DNA of 64,000 nt from Sphingobacterium phlebotomi (GCF_008180195.1 NZ_VTAV01000001.1:806001-870000), one strand, 5' to 3'. Shown: positions 8,946-18,811, counted from the first letter of the stretch. The notes: generated from the letters alone by a model not told the origin. Numbers and translations: made by a program.

Positions 8946-10295
8946 ATGATAAAAAAGCTGAAAAATATGCTTCAACTATTGAAGCACGTAGATTTAGAAC
9001 AGTTGGATGCACTGTCTAAGAAAGTCGATATTCCTACTCTTATGGCGGGGATGTCAAAAATGAGTGAGGAGCAATTGAAAGGGATGGCGAAGCTGTTAAC
9101 GGGTGGTGCGAAGAAACGGGAAGCGCCTGAAATTGATGCAGATTTTTATAATATAGAGGCTAAGTTATCTGATGATGACCGAAGCCTACAGTTAAAAGTG
9201 AGAGACTTTTTAGAACGGGAAATTAAGCCTATAGTAAATAAGTACTGGCTACATGACGAATTTCCGTTTGAAATTATTCCCAAATTAGCGGAATTGAATG
9301 TATGTGGATATGTTTACGAGGGGTATGGTTGTGCGGGCGGTACTTCGTTGATGGATGGCATAATAGCTGCAGAATTTGGAAGAATAGATCCCTCTATTGC
9401 AACATTTCTGGGTGTTCAAAGCGGGCTGGCAATGGGCTCCATTTATATGTGCGGTTCAGAAGAACAAAAACAGGAATGGTTACCCAAGATGCAACGGCTG
9501 GAGAAAATCGGTGCATTTGGATTGACGGAACCGGAAGTAGGATCAGGAACAGCAGGAGGTCTGACTACTACTTGCCGTAAGACAGTCGAGGGTTGGGTAT
9601 TAAATGGACAAAAGAAATGGATTGGTAATTCCACGTTCTCCGATATGACGATTATTTGGGCACGCGATGTGGATGATAACCAAGTGAAAGGGTTTATTGT
9701 ACGTAAAGACAATCCGGGGTTTATGGTGGAGAAGATCAAAGGTAAGATGGCATTGCGTATTGTACAGAATGGGCTGATAACGTTGACAGACTGTTTGATT
9801 CAAGAATCGGACCGCCTGCCATTTGCGAATAGTTTTAAGGATACAGCAAAAGTATTACAAATGACGCGTGCAGGAGTGGCCTGGATGGCGGTTGGCTGTG
9901 CTCGTGGCGCTTATGAAAACGCACTGGATTATACGTTAAAACGAAAGCAATTCGGGAAACCTATCGCTTCATTTCAGTTGATTCAAAATCATTTGGTAGA
10001 AATGCTGTCCAATTTAACGGCTATGCAGACGCTTGCTTTTCGGCTGTCAGAGTTACAAGATGAAGGAAAGCTAAAGGATGAGCATGCCTCGTTGGCTAAA
10101 GTCTTTTGTACGTTACGTACACGAGACATTGTATCGAGGGCACGTGAAGTGATGGGTGGAAATGGAATCTTATTGGAATACAACGTCGCTCGTTTTTTGG
10201 CTGATGCGGAAGCGATTTACTCGTATGAAGGTACAAAAGAAATTAATTCCCTTATCGTGGGAAGAAGCATAACCGGAATAAGCGCATTTGTATAA
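8946..10295 (+). CDS. Acyl-CoA dehydrogenase family protein
   Basis: 449 residues. An N-terminal extension of about 55 residues precedes the usual fold. The FAD/substrate signature is seen as GAFGLTEPEVGSG, then KKWIGNSTFSD. The C-terminal domain shows LDYTLKRKQFGKPIASFQ and the catalytic-base region near AEAIYSYEGTKEINSLIVGR. The YEGT motif with Glu resembles glutaryl-CoA/isovaleryl-type enzymes, and GLTEPEVGSG is common in glutaryl-CoA dehydrogenases, so that substrate is possible but unproven. Cytoplasmic flavoprotein passing electrons to ETF. It is divergent from the lipoprotein gene. Confidence 0.88.
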   Translation: MIKKLKNMLQLLKHVDLEQLDALSKKVDIPTLMAGMSKMSEEQLKGMAKLLTGGAKKREAPEIDADFYNIEAKLSDDDRSLQLKVRDFLEREIKPIVNKYWLHDEFPFEIIPKLAELNVCGYVYEGYGCAGGTSLMDGIIAAEFGRIDPSIATFLGVQSGLAMGSIYMCGSEEQKQEWLPKMQRLEKIGAFGLTEPEVGSGTAGGLTTTCRKTVEGWVLNGQKKWIGNSTFSDMTIIWARDVDDNQVKGFIVRKDNPGFMVEKIKGKMALRIVQNGLITLTDCLIQESDRLPFANSFKDTAKVLQMTRAGVAWMAVGCARGAYENALDYTLKRKQFGKPIASFQLIQNHLVEMLSNLTAMQTLAFRLSELQDEGKLKDEHASLAKVFCTLRTRDIVSRAREVMGGNGILLEYNVARFLADAEAIYSYEGTKEINSLIVGRSITGISAFV

Positions 10296-10385
10296 GGAAG
10301 ATATATGTTTTGGTCTCGTTTTTGTTACATAGAACAGGGATATTAATCGTATTATAAGATTAAACAAGGCTAAAATATCAAACTT

Positions 10386-11174
10386 ATGGTTCACAAACGA
10401 ATTTTATTAGGCGCATCAGCATTGCTGTTCACTTCAGTGGCTTTCGGGCAAATCAAGATTAACACGAAATCAATTGGAGCAGCTACAAAAGCTGTACAGG
10501 CTGTCACCCTCTCCAATGAGGATGTTATCAACTATACAAAAGAATATATCCAGTGGATGGATCAAAATAATCCCGTGGCACCAGACGATCATGAGTTTGC
10601 GTTACGCTTGAAAAAGCTAACGGAGAATTTGAATAGCTACGATGGTCTTGACCTAAATTTTAAAGTATATCTTGTGCGGGACGTCAATGCGTTTGCCTGT
10701 GCAGACGGAAGCGTACGCGTATGTGCTGGGTTGATGCAGGAGATGGATGATCAGGAGGTCCTTGGCGTTATCGGACATGAAATAGGACATGTGAAAAACA
10801 TGGATTCGCGGGATGCGTTTAAAAATGCCTTGATGACTTCGGCGCTGAAAGACGGTGTATCTTCACAAGGAGGAACAGCGGGTGCCCTATCCAATTCGCA
10901 ATTAGGCGAACTCGGCGAACAGGTGGCAAATATGAGTTTTTCACGCAAGCAGGAGAGTGCGGCGGACGACTATGGGTATAAATTTTTGAAAGATAATGGT
11001 GTGAACCCTTGGTATATGTCCATGTCTTTCGAGCGCTTACTTGAACTATCTGGAGATACTTCGGAAGGGGGCTTGACTAAAAAGCTTTTCTCCTCCCATC
11101 CCGATACTAAAAAACGTGTAGAGGAAATGGCAAAAAAAGCAGAAAAAGATGGATTCGAAAAACCATCTAAATAA
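10386..11174 (+). CDS. Exported M48-family metallopeptidase
   Basis: 262 residues with a signal peptide (hydrophobic run ending SVAFGQ). The zinc motif HEIGH is at residues 131-135 and the third ligand Glu190 is in SRKQESAADDYG, both classic for M48 (HtpX/BepA/LoiP-like) peptidases. The soluble exported form suggests a periplasmic role in quality control of outer-membrane proteins, as in BepA/LoiP, rather than the membrane-bound HtpX role. It is monocistronic and ends at a terminator shared with yidC. Confidence 0.9.
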   Translation: MVHKRILLGASALLFTSVAFGQIKINTKSIGAATKAVQAVTLSNEDVINYTKEYIQWMDQNNPVAPDDHEFALRLKKLTENLNSYDGLDLNFKVYLVRDVNAFACADGSVRVCAGLMQEMDDQEVLGVIGHEIGHVKNMDSRDAFKNALMTSALKDGVSSQGGTAGALSNSQLGELGEQVANMSFSRKQESAADDYGYKFLKDNGVNPWYMSMSFERLLELSGDTSEGGLTKKLFSSHPDTKKRVEEMAKKAEKDGFEKPSK

Positions 11175-11176
11175 AA

Positions 11177-11210
11177 AAAGAAAGCCCGGATGCTAATCCG
11201 GGCTTTCTTT
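11177..11210. terminator. Bidirectional terminator between the M48 peptidase gene and yidC
   Basis: A 15-base stem (11177-11191 with 11196-11210, core AGCCCGGAT/ATCCGGGCT) and a GCTA loop. A/T runs on both sides suit both convergent genes. Confidence 0.9.
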
Positions 11211-11211
11211 T

Positions 11212-13029
11212 TTATTTCTTTTTGTTCTTTTGCTGTGCTTGTTGTTGGCGCATCATTTCTTCCATTTTTTGTTGGAAAGATGATTTTTTCGCCGCTTTCG
11301 GATTTTTCTTGTGCTCCTCAATTTTAGCTAATATTTTATCATCGTCGATAAACTGACGGATAATAAACTGTGTTAAGAGAGTCAAGACTGCTGATAAGAA
11401 ATAATAATAGTTTAATCCCGCAGGGAAGCTGTTCAGCACGAAGAAGAAAATCAAAGGCATAAAGTAACCGATGTATTTCATCTGGTTGTTGGCAGCTGCT
11501 CCCGATGTAGCATTGTTATACCACGTAGTCAATAGTGTTGTCAACGTCATGAGCACACACATAAAAGAGATGTGTCCGATTCCGAAAATCGGAGAAAAAG
11601 TAATCGGTGCATCATACGTGGACAAATCTTTTACCCAAAGGAAGCTCTCGCCCCGTAGTTCAAATAGATTGGGAAAGAAGAAGAAGAAAGCAAGTGTGAA
11701 AGGCATCTGCAACAATAGGGGGAGACATCCACCTAACGGATTTACGCCAGCTTGCTTATACAGCTTCATGGTCTCCTGTTGGAGTAACATGGGGTTGTCA
11801 TCACCTACTTTCTCCTTAATTTCATCAATCTGTGGCTTCAATACACGCATTTTCGCCATAGACTTGTATGACTTATACGTCAATGGAAATAGTACACCCT
11901 TCAAGATAAGTGTTAGTATTAAAATAATAATACCGTAACCCAAATGGAGGCCATCGAGAACATCGAAAATAGGTACAGTGATAAACTTGTTTATCCATCC
12001 CATAGGTCCCCAGCCCATTTTGATGATTTTTTCGAAATCATCTCCATGTGCTTTCAATATTTTATATTGGTTTGGACCAAAAAAGAAATTGAATTTGTAA
12101 TGATTGTCTTTTTGGACTGAAAACTCTATATCCGCAAACGCTTTGTAGTGTTTTATAATACCGTCGTTTGAATCGAAAGATACGCTTAGCTCCGCATTGT
12201 TTAGTGGTTGGTTTGATGTTATAGCGGCAGAAAAGAAATGCTGTTTAAAAGCAATCCAACTTAATTTGTCCTCAATTTTTTCCTTGTCATCGCTGGTTTC
12301 GGAAAGGTTGTCTACATCTCCGGTAAGTTCTTTATAGAATATCGTTGACCGTTCACGTTCGGATTTTGCATTCCGTTCTTTTCGAAGCAGGGTGGTTTCC
12401 CAGTTCAATCCGATGGAGCTAGTCTTGATGTCCATGAGGTTTTGGATGCCTACCGCTTTAACCTCCAGGTCTAAATTATAATCATCACCCTTGATACTAT
12501 ATATATATTCTAAATATTGGGTCTCGCTATAGTTCAATCTAAAACCTATCGATTGGGCAGATTCTCCCGTAACGGAAATATCTCCACTTTGTGGTGTGAA
12601 ATTCAAGTCGCTGGTATTGATGTTTTCGCCATTGGCTTTGAAAACGAAGCCAAATTGGTTTTGGCCCTCATCAATAATCATCAGCGGTTTGCCGTCATAA
12701 TTTGTTTCGTTCTTTAGTTGAACAGATCTGATTTGTCCGCCTTTTGAACTTATTTTGGCGATAATTAACTCGTTTTCTAGGGTGACGATTTGCTCTTCTC
12801 CTAACCGGGAGTTACCAAACGGCTTGCTTGATATTTCGGCGGTGTCTATTGTTGTTTGCGAATTAGCGCTTAACGTGTCTGCAATAGGGAGGCCTTCTCT
12901 AACCCTTTTTAATGAATCCTGAAGCCTTTGTTCTTGTTTAAGCTCTTGCTCTGTAGGTTTCATCAAATAAAAAGAGCCTGCCAGGATTCCGAAAATCAGC
13001 ACTAATCCAATGAGGGTATTTCTATCCAT
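11212..13029 (-). CDS. yidC: Membrane protein insertase YidC
   Basis: 605 residues, the Gram-negative layout. There is an N-terminal transmembrane anchor (about residues 5-24), a large periplasmic beta domain (about 70-330), and the conserved five-helix insertase core from about residue 360 with a KSYKSMAKMRVLKPQI coiled-coil loop. The basic C-tail (QQKMEEMMRQQQAQQ, then Lys-rich) fits ribosome contact. It inserts inner-membrane proteins alone or with SecYEG. It lies 44 bases downstream of pyrG on the same strand and may be co-transcribed with it. Confidence 0.96.
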   Translation of the reverse strand: MDRNTLIGLVLIFGILAGSFYLMKPTEQELKQEQRLQDSLKRVREGLPIADTLSANSQTTIDTAEISSKPFGNSRLGEEQIVTLENELIIAKISSKGGQIRSVQLKNETNYDGKPLMIIDEGQNQFGFVFKANGENINTSDLNFTPQSGDISVTGESAQSIGFRLNYSETQYLEYIYSIKGDDYNLDLEVKAVGIQNLMDIKTSSIGLNWETTLLRKERNAKSERERSTIFYKELTGDVDNLSETSDDKEKIEDKLSWIAFKQHFFSAAITSNQPLNNAELSVSFDSNDGIIKHYKAFADIEFSVQKDNHYKFNFFFGPNQYKILKAHGDDFEKIIKMGWGPMGWINKFITVPIFDVLDGLHLGYGIIILILTLILKGVLFPLTYKSYKSMAKMRVLKPQIDEIKEKVGDDNPMLLQQETMKLYKQAGVNPLGGCLPLLLQMPFTLAFFFFFPNLFELRGESFLWVKDLSTYDAPITFSPIFGIGHISFMCVLMTLTTLLTTWYNNATSGAAANNQMKYIGYFMPLIFFFVLNSFPAGLNYYYFLSAVLTLLTQFIIRQFIDDDKILAKIEEHKKNPKAAKKSSFQQKMEEMMRQQQAQQKNKKK

Positions 13030-13073
13030 TTTTAATTTTTTAATTTTTCAAACTATTATATTACATGTACACC

Positions 13074-14681
13074 TTAATCCTTTTTATAAGCTATGGTGGC
13101 GGCTACAAAGCTAACAAAAAGTGGGTGAGGATTTGCTACAGTCGATTTTAACTCGGGATGGAATTGCCCGGCGACAAAGAATGGGTGGTTTTTCAACTCA
13201 ACAATTTCTACCAATCCAGTTTCTGGGTTTTTTCCGGAGGCGATCATACCTGCTGCTTCATATTGTTTTAGATAAGCGTTATTAAACTCGTAGCGGTGTC
13301 TGTGCCGCTCAGAAATTTTTGCTTTACCATAAATAGAATAAGCTTTCGTGCCTTTTTTGATTTCGCACGCATATGCCCCCAAGCGCATAGTGCCTCCCAT
13401 ATTAGTAATCGATTTTTGCTCTTCCATCAAATTAATAACGGGGTGAGGTGTTTTTTCGTCCATCTCAAAGCTGTTCGCCTTTTTCAGTCCAAGCACATTC
13501 CTTCCGAATTCAATGACAGCGCATTGCATACCCAAGCAAATACCAAAGAATGGGATCTTGTTCTCTCGTACATATTTAATAGCACTCAGTTTGCCATCTA
13601 ATCCACGTTCGCCGAAGCCAGGGGCGACCAAAACACCGGAAAGATCTTTCAATTTCTCGACTACGTTTTCGTCATTTATGCTTTCTGCGGCAATGTACTT
13701 AACTTTTACCTTGGTCTCATTCATCGCACCTGCATGTATAAAAGCCTCCGTGATCGATTTGTAAGCGTCGGGAAGTTCAACATATTTGCCGACTAGGCCT
13801 ATGCATACCTCACTTGTTGGATTTTTGAGTTTACCTAGGAACGTTTTCCAGTTTTCTAAATCCGGTTCGTTCTTGTTAGATAACTTCAGTTTTGCTAAAG
13901 CTGTTTTATCCAATTGCTCTTTGAGCATATTCAACGGGACATCGTATATGGTCGGCGCATCGATGGATTCGACTACTGCATTGATGTTGACGTTACAGAA
14001 TTGAGCGAGTTTTTTTCTGATTTCATGTGTTAATTTATGTTCTGTACGGCACACGAGAATATCGGGCTGTATACCGTATTCCAAAAGTGTTTTTACAGAA
14101 TGCTGTGTGGGTTTAGTCTTTAATTCCCCCGCAGCGGCTAAATAAGGTACAAGCGTGAGGTGTATTACCAGCGAATCACTGTTGCCGAGTTCCCAACGCA
14201 ATTGTCTTACCGCTTCAATGAAGGGAAGTGATTCTATATCGCCTACGGTGCCACCTAATTCGGTGATAACGATGTCATATTCTCCCGTTTGTCCTAAGAG
14301 CTGCATCCGGCGCTTGATCTCATCGGTGATATGGGGTACGACTTGCACTGTTTTACCTAAATAGGCTCCCGCACGTTCTTGGTCGATAACATGTTGGTAG
14401 ATTCTTCCTGTGGTGACATTGTTGGCTTGTGAAGTAGGAACATTTAAGAACCTTTCGTAATGACCTAAGTCCAGATCGGTTTCCGCTCCATCTTCGGTTA
14501 CATAGCATTCTCCATGTTCGTATGGGTTTAACGTTCCCGGATCGATATTAATGTAGGGGTCAAACTTTTGGATGGTCACTTTAAGCCCCCGTGCCTGAAG
14601 GAGTTTAGCCAAGGAAGCAGCTATAATGCCTTTTCCTAACGACGAGGTTACGCCGCCCGTAACGAAGATATATTTACTCAT
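13074..14681 (-). CDS. pyrG: CTP synthase
   Basis: 535 residues. The N-terminal synthetase domain begins [17 protein letters not shown], with the ATP-binding loop. The C-terminal class I glutamine amidotransferase domain has the nucleophile Cys in [15 protein letters not shown] and the His/Glu pair in GQFHPELKS. It makes CTP from UTP, ATP and glutamine. Length and motif order are complete. Confidence 0.97.
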   Translation of the reverse strand: MSKYIFVTGGVTSSLGKGIIAASLAKLLQARGLKVTIQKFDPYINIDPGTLNPYEHGECYVTEDGAETDLDLGHYERFLNVPTSQANNVTTGRIYQHVIDQERAGAYLGKTVQVVPHITDEIKRRMQLLGQTGEYDIVITELGGTVGDIESLPFIEAVRQLRWELGNSDSLVIHLTLVPYLAAAGELKTKPTQHSVKTLLEYGIQPDILVCRTEHKLTHEIRKKLAQFCNVNINAVVESIDAPTIYDVPLNMLKEQLDKTALAKLKLSNKNEPDLENWKTFLGKLKNPTSEVCIGLVGKYVELPDAYKSITEAFIHAGAMNETKVKVKYIAAESINDENVVEKLKDLSGVLVAPGFGERGLDGKLSAIKYVRENKIPFFGICLGMQCAVIEFGRNVLGLKKANSFEMDEKTPHPVINLMEEQKSITNMGGTMRLGAYACEIKKGTKAYSIYGKAKISERHRHRYEFNNAYLKQYEAAGMIASGKNPETGLVEIVELKNHPFFVAGQFHPELKSTVANPHPLFVSFVAATIAYKKD

Positions 14682-14749
14682 AGCAATAATGGAATTTCAA
14701 CTATTTTAAGCCTTAAACGTGGCTTTAAATCTGCTTTATGTACGGGATA

Positions 14750-14757
14750 CAAAGATA
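14750..14757 (-). promoter_or_regulatory. Bacteroidota -7 element upstream of pyrG
   Basis: TATCTTTG on the minus strand, about 70 bases before the pyrG ATG. The intervening leader holds a small AAGCC/GGCTT hairpin. No clear -33 TTG at ideal spacing was found. Confidence 0.45.
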
Positions 14758-14860
14758 AGTTTTTTTCCGATACTAACCGAAATTAAAGCATAAAAAACCC
14801 TTAAATGTTAGTTGTGCCGTTGCGTTCGGCATATGGTGGGGTAAGGATTGGACGGGGTAC

Positions 14861-14894
14861 AAAAAAAGCCACTACTGATGTAGAGGCTTTTTTT
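14861..14894 (-). terminator. Intrinsic terminator after rplS
   Basis: AAAAAAAGCCACTAC (14861-14875) pairs, with one mismatch, with GTAGAGGCTTTTTTT (14880-14894). It lies just past the rplS stop on the minus strand. Confidence 0.8.
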
Positions 14895-14920
14895 ATGTCT
14901 GAAGCAGCGGTGTTATTTTA

Positions 14921-15268
14921 TTATACACGTTTTGCTTTGATACGTGCAGCTTTACCGGTAAGCGCGCGTAAATAGAATAATTTAGCACGACGAACTTTAC
15001 CAACACTATTAACGTCTATTTTTTGAATGTTAGGTGAATTTACAGGGAAAATACGTTCAACACCTACGCCGTTAGAGATTTTACGAACGGTAAAAGTAGC
15101 ATTAACGCCTTCGCTGTTTAACTGGATAACTACACCTTGGTACACCTGAACACGCTCTTTATTTCCTTCGCGAATTTTATAATGAACGCTAATGGTATCT
15201 CCGGCTTTGAAAGCGGGGATTTCATTTTTCACTACCGCTTGTTCTTCTACAAATTTTACTAAATCCAT
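14921..15268 (-). CDS. rplS: 50S ribosomal protein L19
   Basis: 115 residues, the normal L19 length. It shows [26 protein letters not shown] and the C-terminal [10 protein letters not shown] and [20 protein letters not shown] typical of L19, which sits at the 30S/50S interface. It is monocistronic here, without the trmD/rimM partners seen in many bacteria. Confidence 0.97.
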   Translation of the reverse strand: MDLVKFVEEQAVVKNEIPAFKAGDTISVHYKIREGNKERVQVYQGVVIQLNSEGVNATFTVRKISNGVGVERIFPVNSPNIQKIDVNSVGKVRRAKLFYLRALTGKAARIKAKRV

Positions 15269-15598
15269 GATTTCGAGTAATTATTAAACGATTTTATATC
15301 CTGCAAAAATCGGAATGCAATATTACAGCTTTTATTTTGAATAAAAAAATACTTTTTAAAAAACCTAATACATGCTTATTTATATGCATAAGCGGATGCA
15401 AAGGTAAAGAAAAATATTTTATTTTCTACTGCGATTTTTTCTTTCAACATGTTATAGAGGAATCAGAAGTATGTCCGTATTTTACTAATACGTATAGAGT
15501 GGTTGGGAATATTCAGGGAGATTTCTGAGGCAATAAAAAGGGAAATGTGATTATCATACAATTAATGAGGTGTTTAGGAAATATTGTTAAATAAAGTA
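15269..15598. other. Intergenic region before tRNA-Pro
   Basis: 330 bases, AT-rich, between rplS and the tRNA-Pro promoter. A 63-codon plus-strand frame (15337-15528) has no recognisable features or start signal. No conserved gene or repeat is seen. Confidence 0.5.
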
Positions 15599-15628
15599 TT
15601 GACAACAATCAAATTTGCCGTATATTTG
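15599..15628 (+). promoter_or_regulatory. Promoter of tRNA-Pro
   Basis: TTG (15599-15601, in TTGACA), a 19-base spacer, then TATATTTG (15621-15628). This is a near-perfect Bacteroidota promoter placed about 30 bases before the mature tRNA 5' end. Confidence 0.8.
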
Positions 15629-15657
15629 TGCCACAGAAAAAATAAGTGATACCTTTT

Positions 15658-15731
15658 CGGGGTGTAGCGTAGCCCGGTATCGCGCCACATTTGGGATGTG
15701 GAGGTCGTAGGTTCGAATCCTGCCACCCCGA
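15658..15731 (+). tRNA. tRNA-Pro (anticodon UGG)
   Basis: A 74-base cloverleaf: acceptor CGGGGTG (15658-15664) pairs with CACCCCG (15724-15730), and A15731 is the discriminator. The anticodon stem-loop CACAT-TTGGGAT-GTG places TGG at the anticodon position, and the T arm is GTAGG-TTCGAAT-CCTGC. CCA is not encoded. It lies between its own promoter and a terminator, and the ICE integrase follows 290 bases downstream, so its 3' end is the likely integration site. Confidence 0.95.
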
Positions 15732-15754
15732 CAACACTTACACTAAGTAAGGTC

Positions 15755-15790
15755 AAAAACCCTCAAATTCTATGAATTTGAGGGTTTTTT
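15755..15790 (+). terminator. Intrinsic terminator after tRNA-Pro
   Basis: AAAAACCCTCAAATTC (15755-15770), a TAT loop, then its complement (15774-15789) running into a T tract. Confidence 0.9.
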
Positions 15791-15834
15791 GTTTTATATT
15801 ATATCAGGAAACCCCAATAAATATCAATCTAAAT

Positions 15835-15879
15835 GTGAGTTAAACGGTGAGTCTTTTTAAGTTTTATATTTACTCACCG
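15835..15879. repeat. Repeated GTGAGT/ACTCAC sites between tRNA-Pro and the integrase gene
   Basis: GTGAGT occurs at 15835-15840 and again at 15847-15852 within CGGTGAGT, and its inverted copy ACTCACCG is at 15872-15879. Short direct and inverted repeats beside an integrase at an element end are typical of arm-type integrase-binding sites. That role is inferred from position. Confidence 0.45.
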
Positions 15880-16022
15880 GATAGCTTATAAATAACTGTA
15901 AATCATTTATTTACAACATTTATTTTGATGCTATTTATTATTGTTTGACTTCTTTACTGCATCATATCCAATAGTTGGATTGAGAGAACTGCACTAAAGT
16001 GTATCAGTTGAACATAAAATAA

Positions 16023-17264
16023 ATGGATATGAAGAGTAAAAACACTTTTGGGATTCAATTCGTGTTACGGTTGCCCAAGAACAAGAAAGACGAAATGGCC
16101 ACTGTTTATGCAAGGATTACAGTAAACGGCCGTAGAACTGAAATTTCCCTAAAAAGCAAAGTATCGATCAACAATTGGGACGAAGTAAAAGGAAGAGCAA
16201 AAGGAAAACGCCAAGAAATCGTAAAGCTGAACAGCCACATGGAGCAGGTACGCTCCCTTATTTTCGATTGTTATCACCAGTTGGTGCAGCAAAATAAAAC
16301 CGTTACCATTGAAGCGGTTAAATCTGTCTACCTAGGCGAGGACATAGAGGAAACAATGACTCTTCTAAAGCTAGTGGAATACCATAAACAAGTGGCAGTA
16401 AGTAAACTTGCCCCCGGTACCATGAAAAATTATTATACCACCGAAACCTATATTCAAAAATTTATAAAACAAAAATATGGAAAAAAAGACATACCGTTGG
16501 ATGAACTGAACTATCGGTTCATTTTGGATTTTGAAAACTTCCTTAATGACTACAAACCTAAAGATCATCATAAGCCCATAAATAATAATGGGGTGATGAA
16601 ACATATGGAACGTTTGCGGAAGATGGTCAATTTGGCTGTTACGATGGATTGGCTGGTTAGGGATCCATTTGCCAAATACAAACTTCGGTTTGAAAAGGTA
16701 GAAAGAGGCCATTTGTCAAAAGAGGAGCTAACTGTTTTGCTTAATAAATCCTTTTCAATAGAGCGTCTGCAATCCGTGTCGGACATGTTCATTTTTAGTT
16801 GCTATACAGGTCTTGCTTACATCGACATTTTTAACCTGACCCCCGAAAATATTTCAAAAGGAATCGACGGAAAAGATTGGTTGACGACAAAAAGACAAAA
16901 GACCGATACAACGGTTCGAGTTCCTTTGCTGCCCGAGGCTTCAGATCTTCTTAAGAAGTACAGAGGGCATCCGGTAGCTGAGGCGAATGGAACGATCTTC
17001 CCTGTCATATCCAACCAGCGAATGAACGGTTATTTAAAAGAGATCGCAGAAATTTGCGGCATCAATAAAAATTTAACGTTCCATCTCGCAAGGCATACTT
17101 TTGCTACAACGGTGACATTAAGCAATGGTGTGCCAATTGAATCGGTGAGTAAAATGCTTGGCCATACATCTATACGTACCACCCAAATTTATGCTAAGGT
17201 GTTGGAACATAAGCTAAGTGAGGATATGCACAAGTTAGAGGTTAGAATGGCTTCCCAGGATTAG
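16023..17264 (+). CDS. Tyrosine recombinase (ICE integrase)
   Basis: 413 residues. There is an N-terminal arm-binding region (about 10-95), a SAM-like core-binding domain (about 125-215) and a C-terminal catalytic domain. The catalytic set is H354-x-x-R357 (FHLARHTFAT), G380-H381 and nucleophile Y390. The box I position, where most integrases have TGLR, reads YTGLAYID, so the first catalytic Arg is missing. CTnDOT-type integrases of Bacteroidota also lack this Arg. It is the first gene after tRNA-Pro and probably catalyses integration there and, with an excisionase, excision. The start may be the ATG at 16023 or the one at 16029. Confidence 0.92.
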   Translation: MDMKSKNTFGIQFVLRLPKNKKDEMATVYARITVNGRRTEISLKSKVSINNWDEVKGRAKGKRQEIVKLNSHMEQVRSLIFDCYHQLVQQNKTVTIEAVKSVYLGEDIEETMTLLKLVEYHKQVAVSKLAPGTMKNYYTTETYIQKFIKQKYGKKDIPLDELNYRFILDFENFLNDYKPKDHHKPINNNGVMKHMERLRKMVNLAVTMDWLVRDPFAKYKLRFEKVERGHLSKEELTVLLNKSFSIERLQSVSDMFIFSCYTGLAYIDIFNLTPENISKGIDGKDWLTTKRQKTDTTVRVPLLPEASDLLKKYRGHPVAEANGTIFPVISNQRMNGYLKEIAEICGINKNLTFHLARHTFATTVTLSNGVPIESVSKMLGHTSIRTTQIYAKVLEHKLSEDMHKLEVRMASQD

Positions 17265-17483
17265 ATACTTCTAGGTCATTATTGAAATGAAACGAGGTAA
17301 GGTTGTAATTTTAATGGATGCAATACTATATGTGTGCCTTTGGACGCCAAATGCAACCACTGACTGCCATGTTGATCAAATTCGTAGATACTTTTGGTTC
17401 ATTTGTATCCGTAAAGACAGAAAAGACCATAAATCAATTCTGTTCTAGAGGAGAGAATTTAGAAACATTAAAAAGCAGCGCAA

Positions 17484-17759
17484 ATGAAAGTAGAACTTAT
17501 CACTAAAGAAGACTTAGATAGCTTTAAAAAGGAACTTCTTGAAGAAATCAGGAGAAATAGACCACATCCGAGAAAAGCCGAAAAGGAGCCTCGGGAATGG
17601 CTCAAGAGTTACGAGATCCGAGAATTATTGGGGATTTCAGCGGGGACACTCCAAAACCTTCGGCTAAACGGAACGTTACCCTTCACGAAAATCGGTGGAT
17701 TGATGTATTATCGGTATGAAGATATCCGGAAACTAATGGATGGTGTTGATGGGAGTTAG
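17484..17759 (+). CDS. Excisionase-like helix-turn-helix protein
   Basis: 91 residues. A charged N-terminus is followed by a MerR-like/HTH_17 domain: REWLKSYEIRELLGISAGTLQNLRLNGTLPF, then KIGGLMYYRYEDIRKLM. Small proteins of this type next to Bacteroidota ICE integrases act as recombination directionality factors or regulators. It follows the integrase on the same strand and is followed by a strong terminator. Confidence 0.75.
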   Translation: MKVELITKEDLDSFKKELLEEIRRNRPHPRKAEKEPREWLKSYEIRELLGISAGTLQNLRLNGTLPFTKIGGLMYYRYEDIRKLMDGVDGS

Positions 17760-17789
17760 GGATTAAAATATTAAAAAATAAATGATAGC

Positions 17790-17820
17790 AAGCAGGATTT
17801 GACGATCCTGCTTTTTTTTT
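17790..17820 (+). terminator. Intrinsic terminator after the excisionase-like gene
   Basis: AAGCAGGAT (17790-17798) pairs with ATCCTGCTT (17805-17813), followed by a run of T to 17820. Confidence 0.9.
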
Positions 17821-18418
17821 GCCCGTACTTTTTGCAGCCAAAGCACATTTACCTCCCATAGCAATATCCTCGCAGTAAAAGAGCTTTCCGGCTATTTCTG
17901 AAACAGAAATTTTTAAAAAAAACCTCTCCGCTATTCCCATTTTCAGATATTTTTAAAATCCCTGTTCTGTGGTTTTGAGAACCACACCTTAAGAAAACAT
18001 TTATCAATCCGACGAATTGGAAGTATTATTTCAATTCAAAACAGACCATTTTCTAATGCAATTTTCTCGGCTTCCACATTTCTTTTATTCAAAGAAGCCT
18101 GTATGCACTATTGTCCCATTTCAAGAGCAAAGGTATTTCCGTGTTCTTAACACCGCCAAAAGGTCAAGCAAGTTTGAAAAAAAATCTCCACCCGCTGGGT
18201 AGTATTTATTTTTCAAAACCTTGTGTCGGCTAAACACGAACCTTTTATGCTCGTGAAACGAAACATAGCATACTCCGGCTCTTTGGACGAATAAAAAAAA
18301 TGTCAGTTATGAAAATTATAAGCATTAAAAATGGTAATGAAACGAAACAGCACCTCCTCTCATTACCGAATAAATCAGAAAAATTAAATCAAATATCAAT
18401 CACTAAAAATCAGCGAAA
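17821..18418. other. Intergenic region upstream of the ssb operon
   Basis: About 600 bases with no supportable gene. It contains a small hairpin GTGGTT-TTGAG-AACCAC (17969-17985). As it precedes a long same-strand gene run beginning with ssb, it probably holds that operon's promoter, but no canonical pair of boxes was identified. A 61-codon frame at 18017-18202 looks random. Confidence 0.4.
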
Positions 18419-18811
18419 ATGAACATCACAGGCAGACTGACAAGAAATGCGGAAGTACGCACATTGTCGAACGAAAAACAGGTGGTAAACTTTTCAGTAG
18501 CGGTAAACGACAGCTACCGTAACAAACAGGGCGAACGAGTAGAGCAAACCACCTACTTCGATTGTGCCTACTGGATAACTCCAAACGTGGCAAGGCTACT
18601 GACAAAAGGCACTTTGGTAGAACTCACAGGGCGTGTAAGTCCGAGAGCGTGGGTAAACAAAGACGGAGAACCAAGAGCAGGACTTAATTTCCATACCTCA
18701 CAAATCAAATTGCACGGAGGTAGCAATAGAGCCGAAACCGTACAGGTTACTGCAAAAGCAGAAAACAACAGCATTGCAGGAATATCAACCGAGGACGACC
18801 TCCCATTTTAA
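18419..18811 (+). CDS. ssb: Single-stranded DNA-binding protein
   Basis: 130 residues. The OB fold starts MNITGRLTRNAEVRTL and continues NFSVAVND and FDCAYW. The C-terminus ends EDDLPF, the acidic tip that recruits repair and replication proteins. ICE-borne SSB coats the transferred single strand after conjugation. It is first in the accessory replication/PRTRC gene run. Confidence 0.93.
   Translation: MNITGRLTRNAEVRTLSNEKQVVNFSVAVNDSYRNKQGERVEQTTYFDCAYWITPNVARLLTKGTLVELTGRVSPRAWVNKDGEPRAGLNFHTSQIKLHGGSNRAETVQVTAKAENNSIAGISTEDDLPF

Noticed and set aside
15337..15528. 63-codon frame upstream of tRNA-Pro
   Set aside because: Lys/Phe/Cys-rich low-quality product with no promoter or ribosome-binding context.
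15574..15756. 60-codon minus-strand frame across tRNA-Pro
   Set aside because: It is a shadow of the tRNA gene; translated tRNA complements commonly give such spurious proteins.
18017..18202. 61-codon frame before ssb
   Set aside because: No motif, aromatic/basic random composition.
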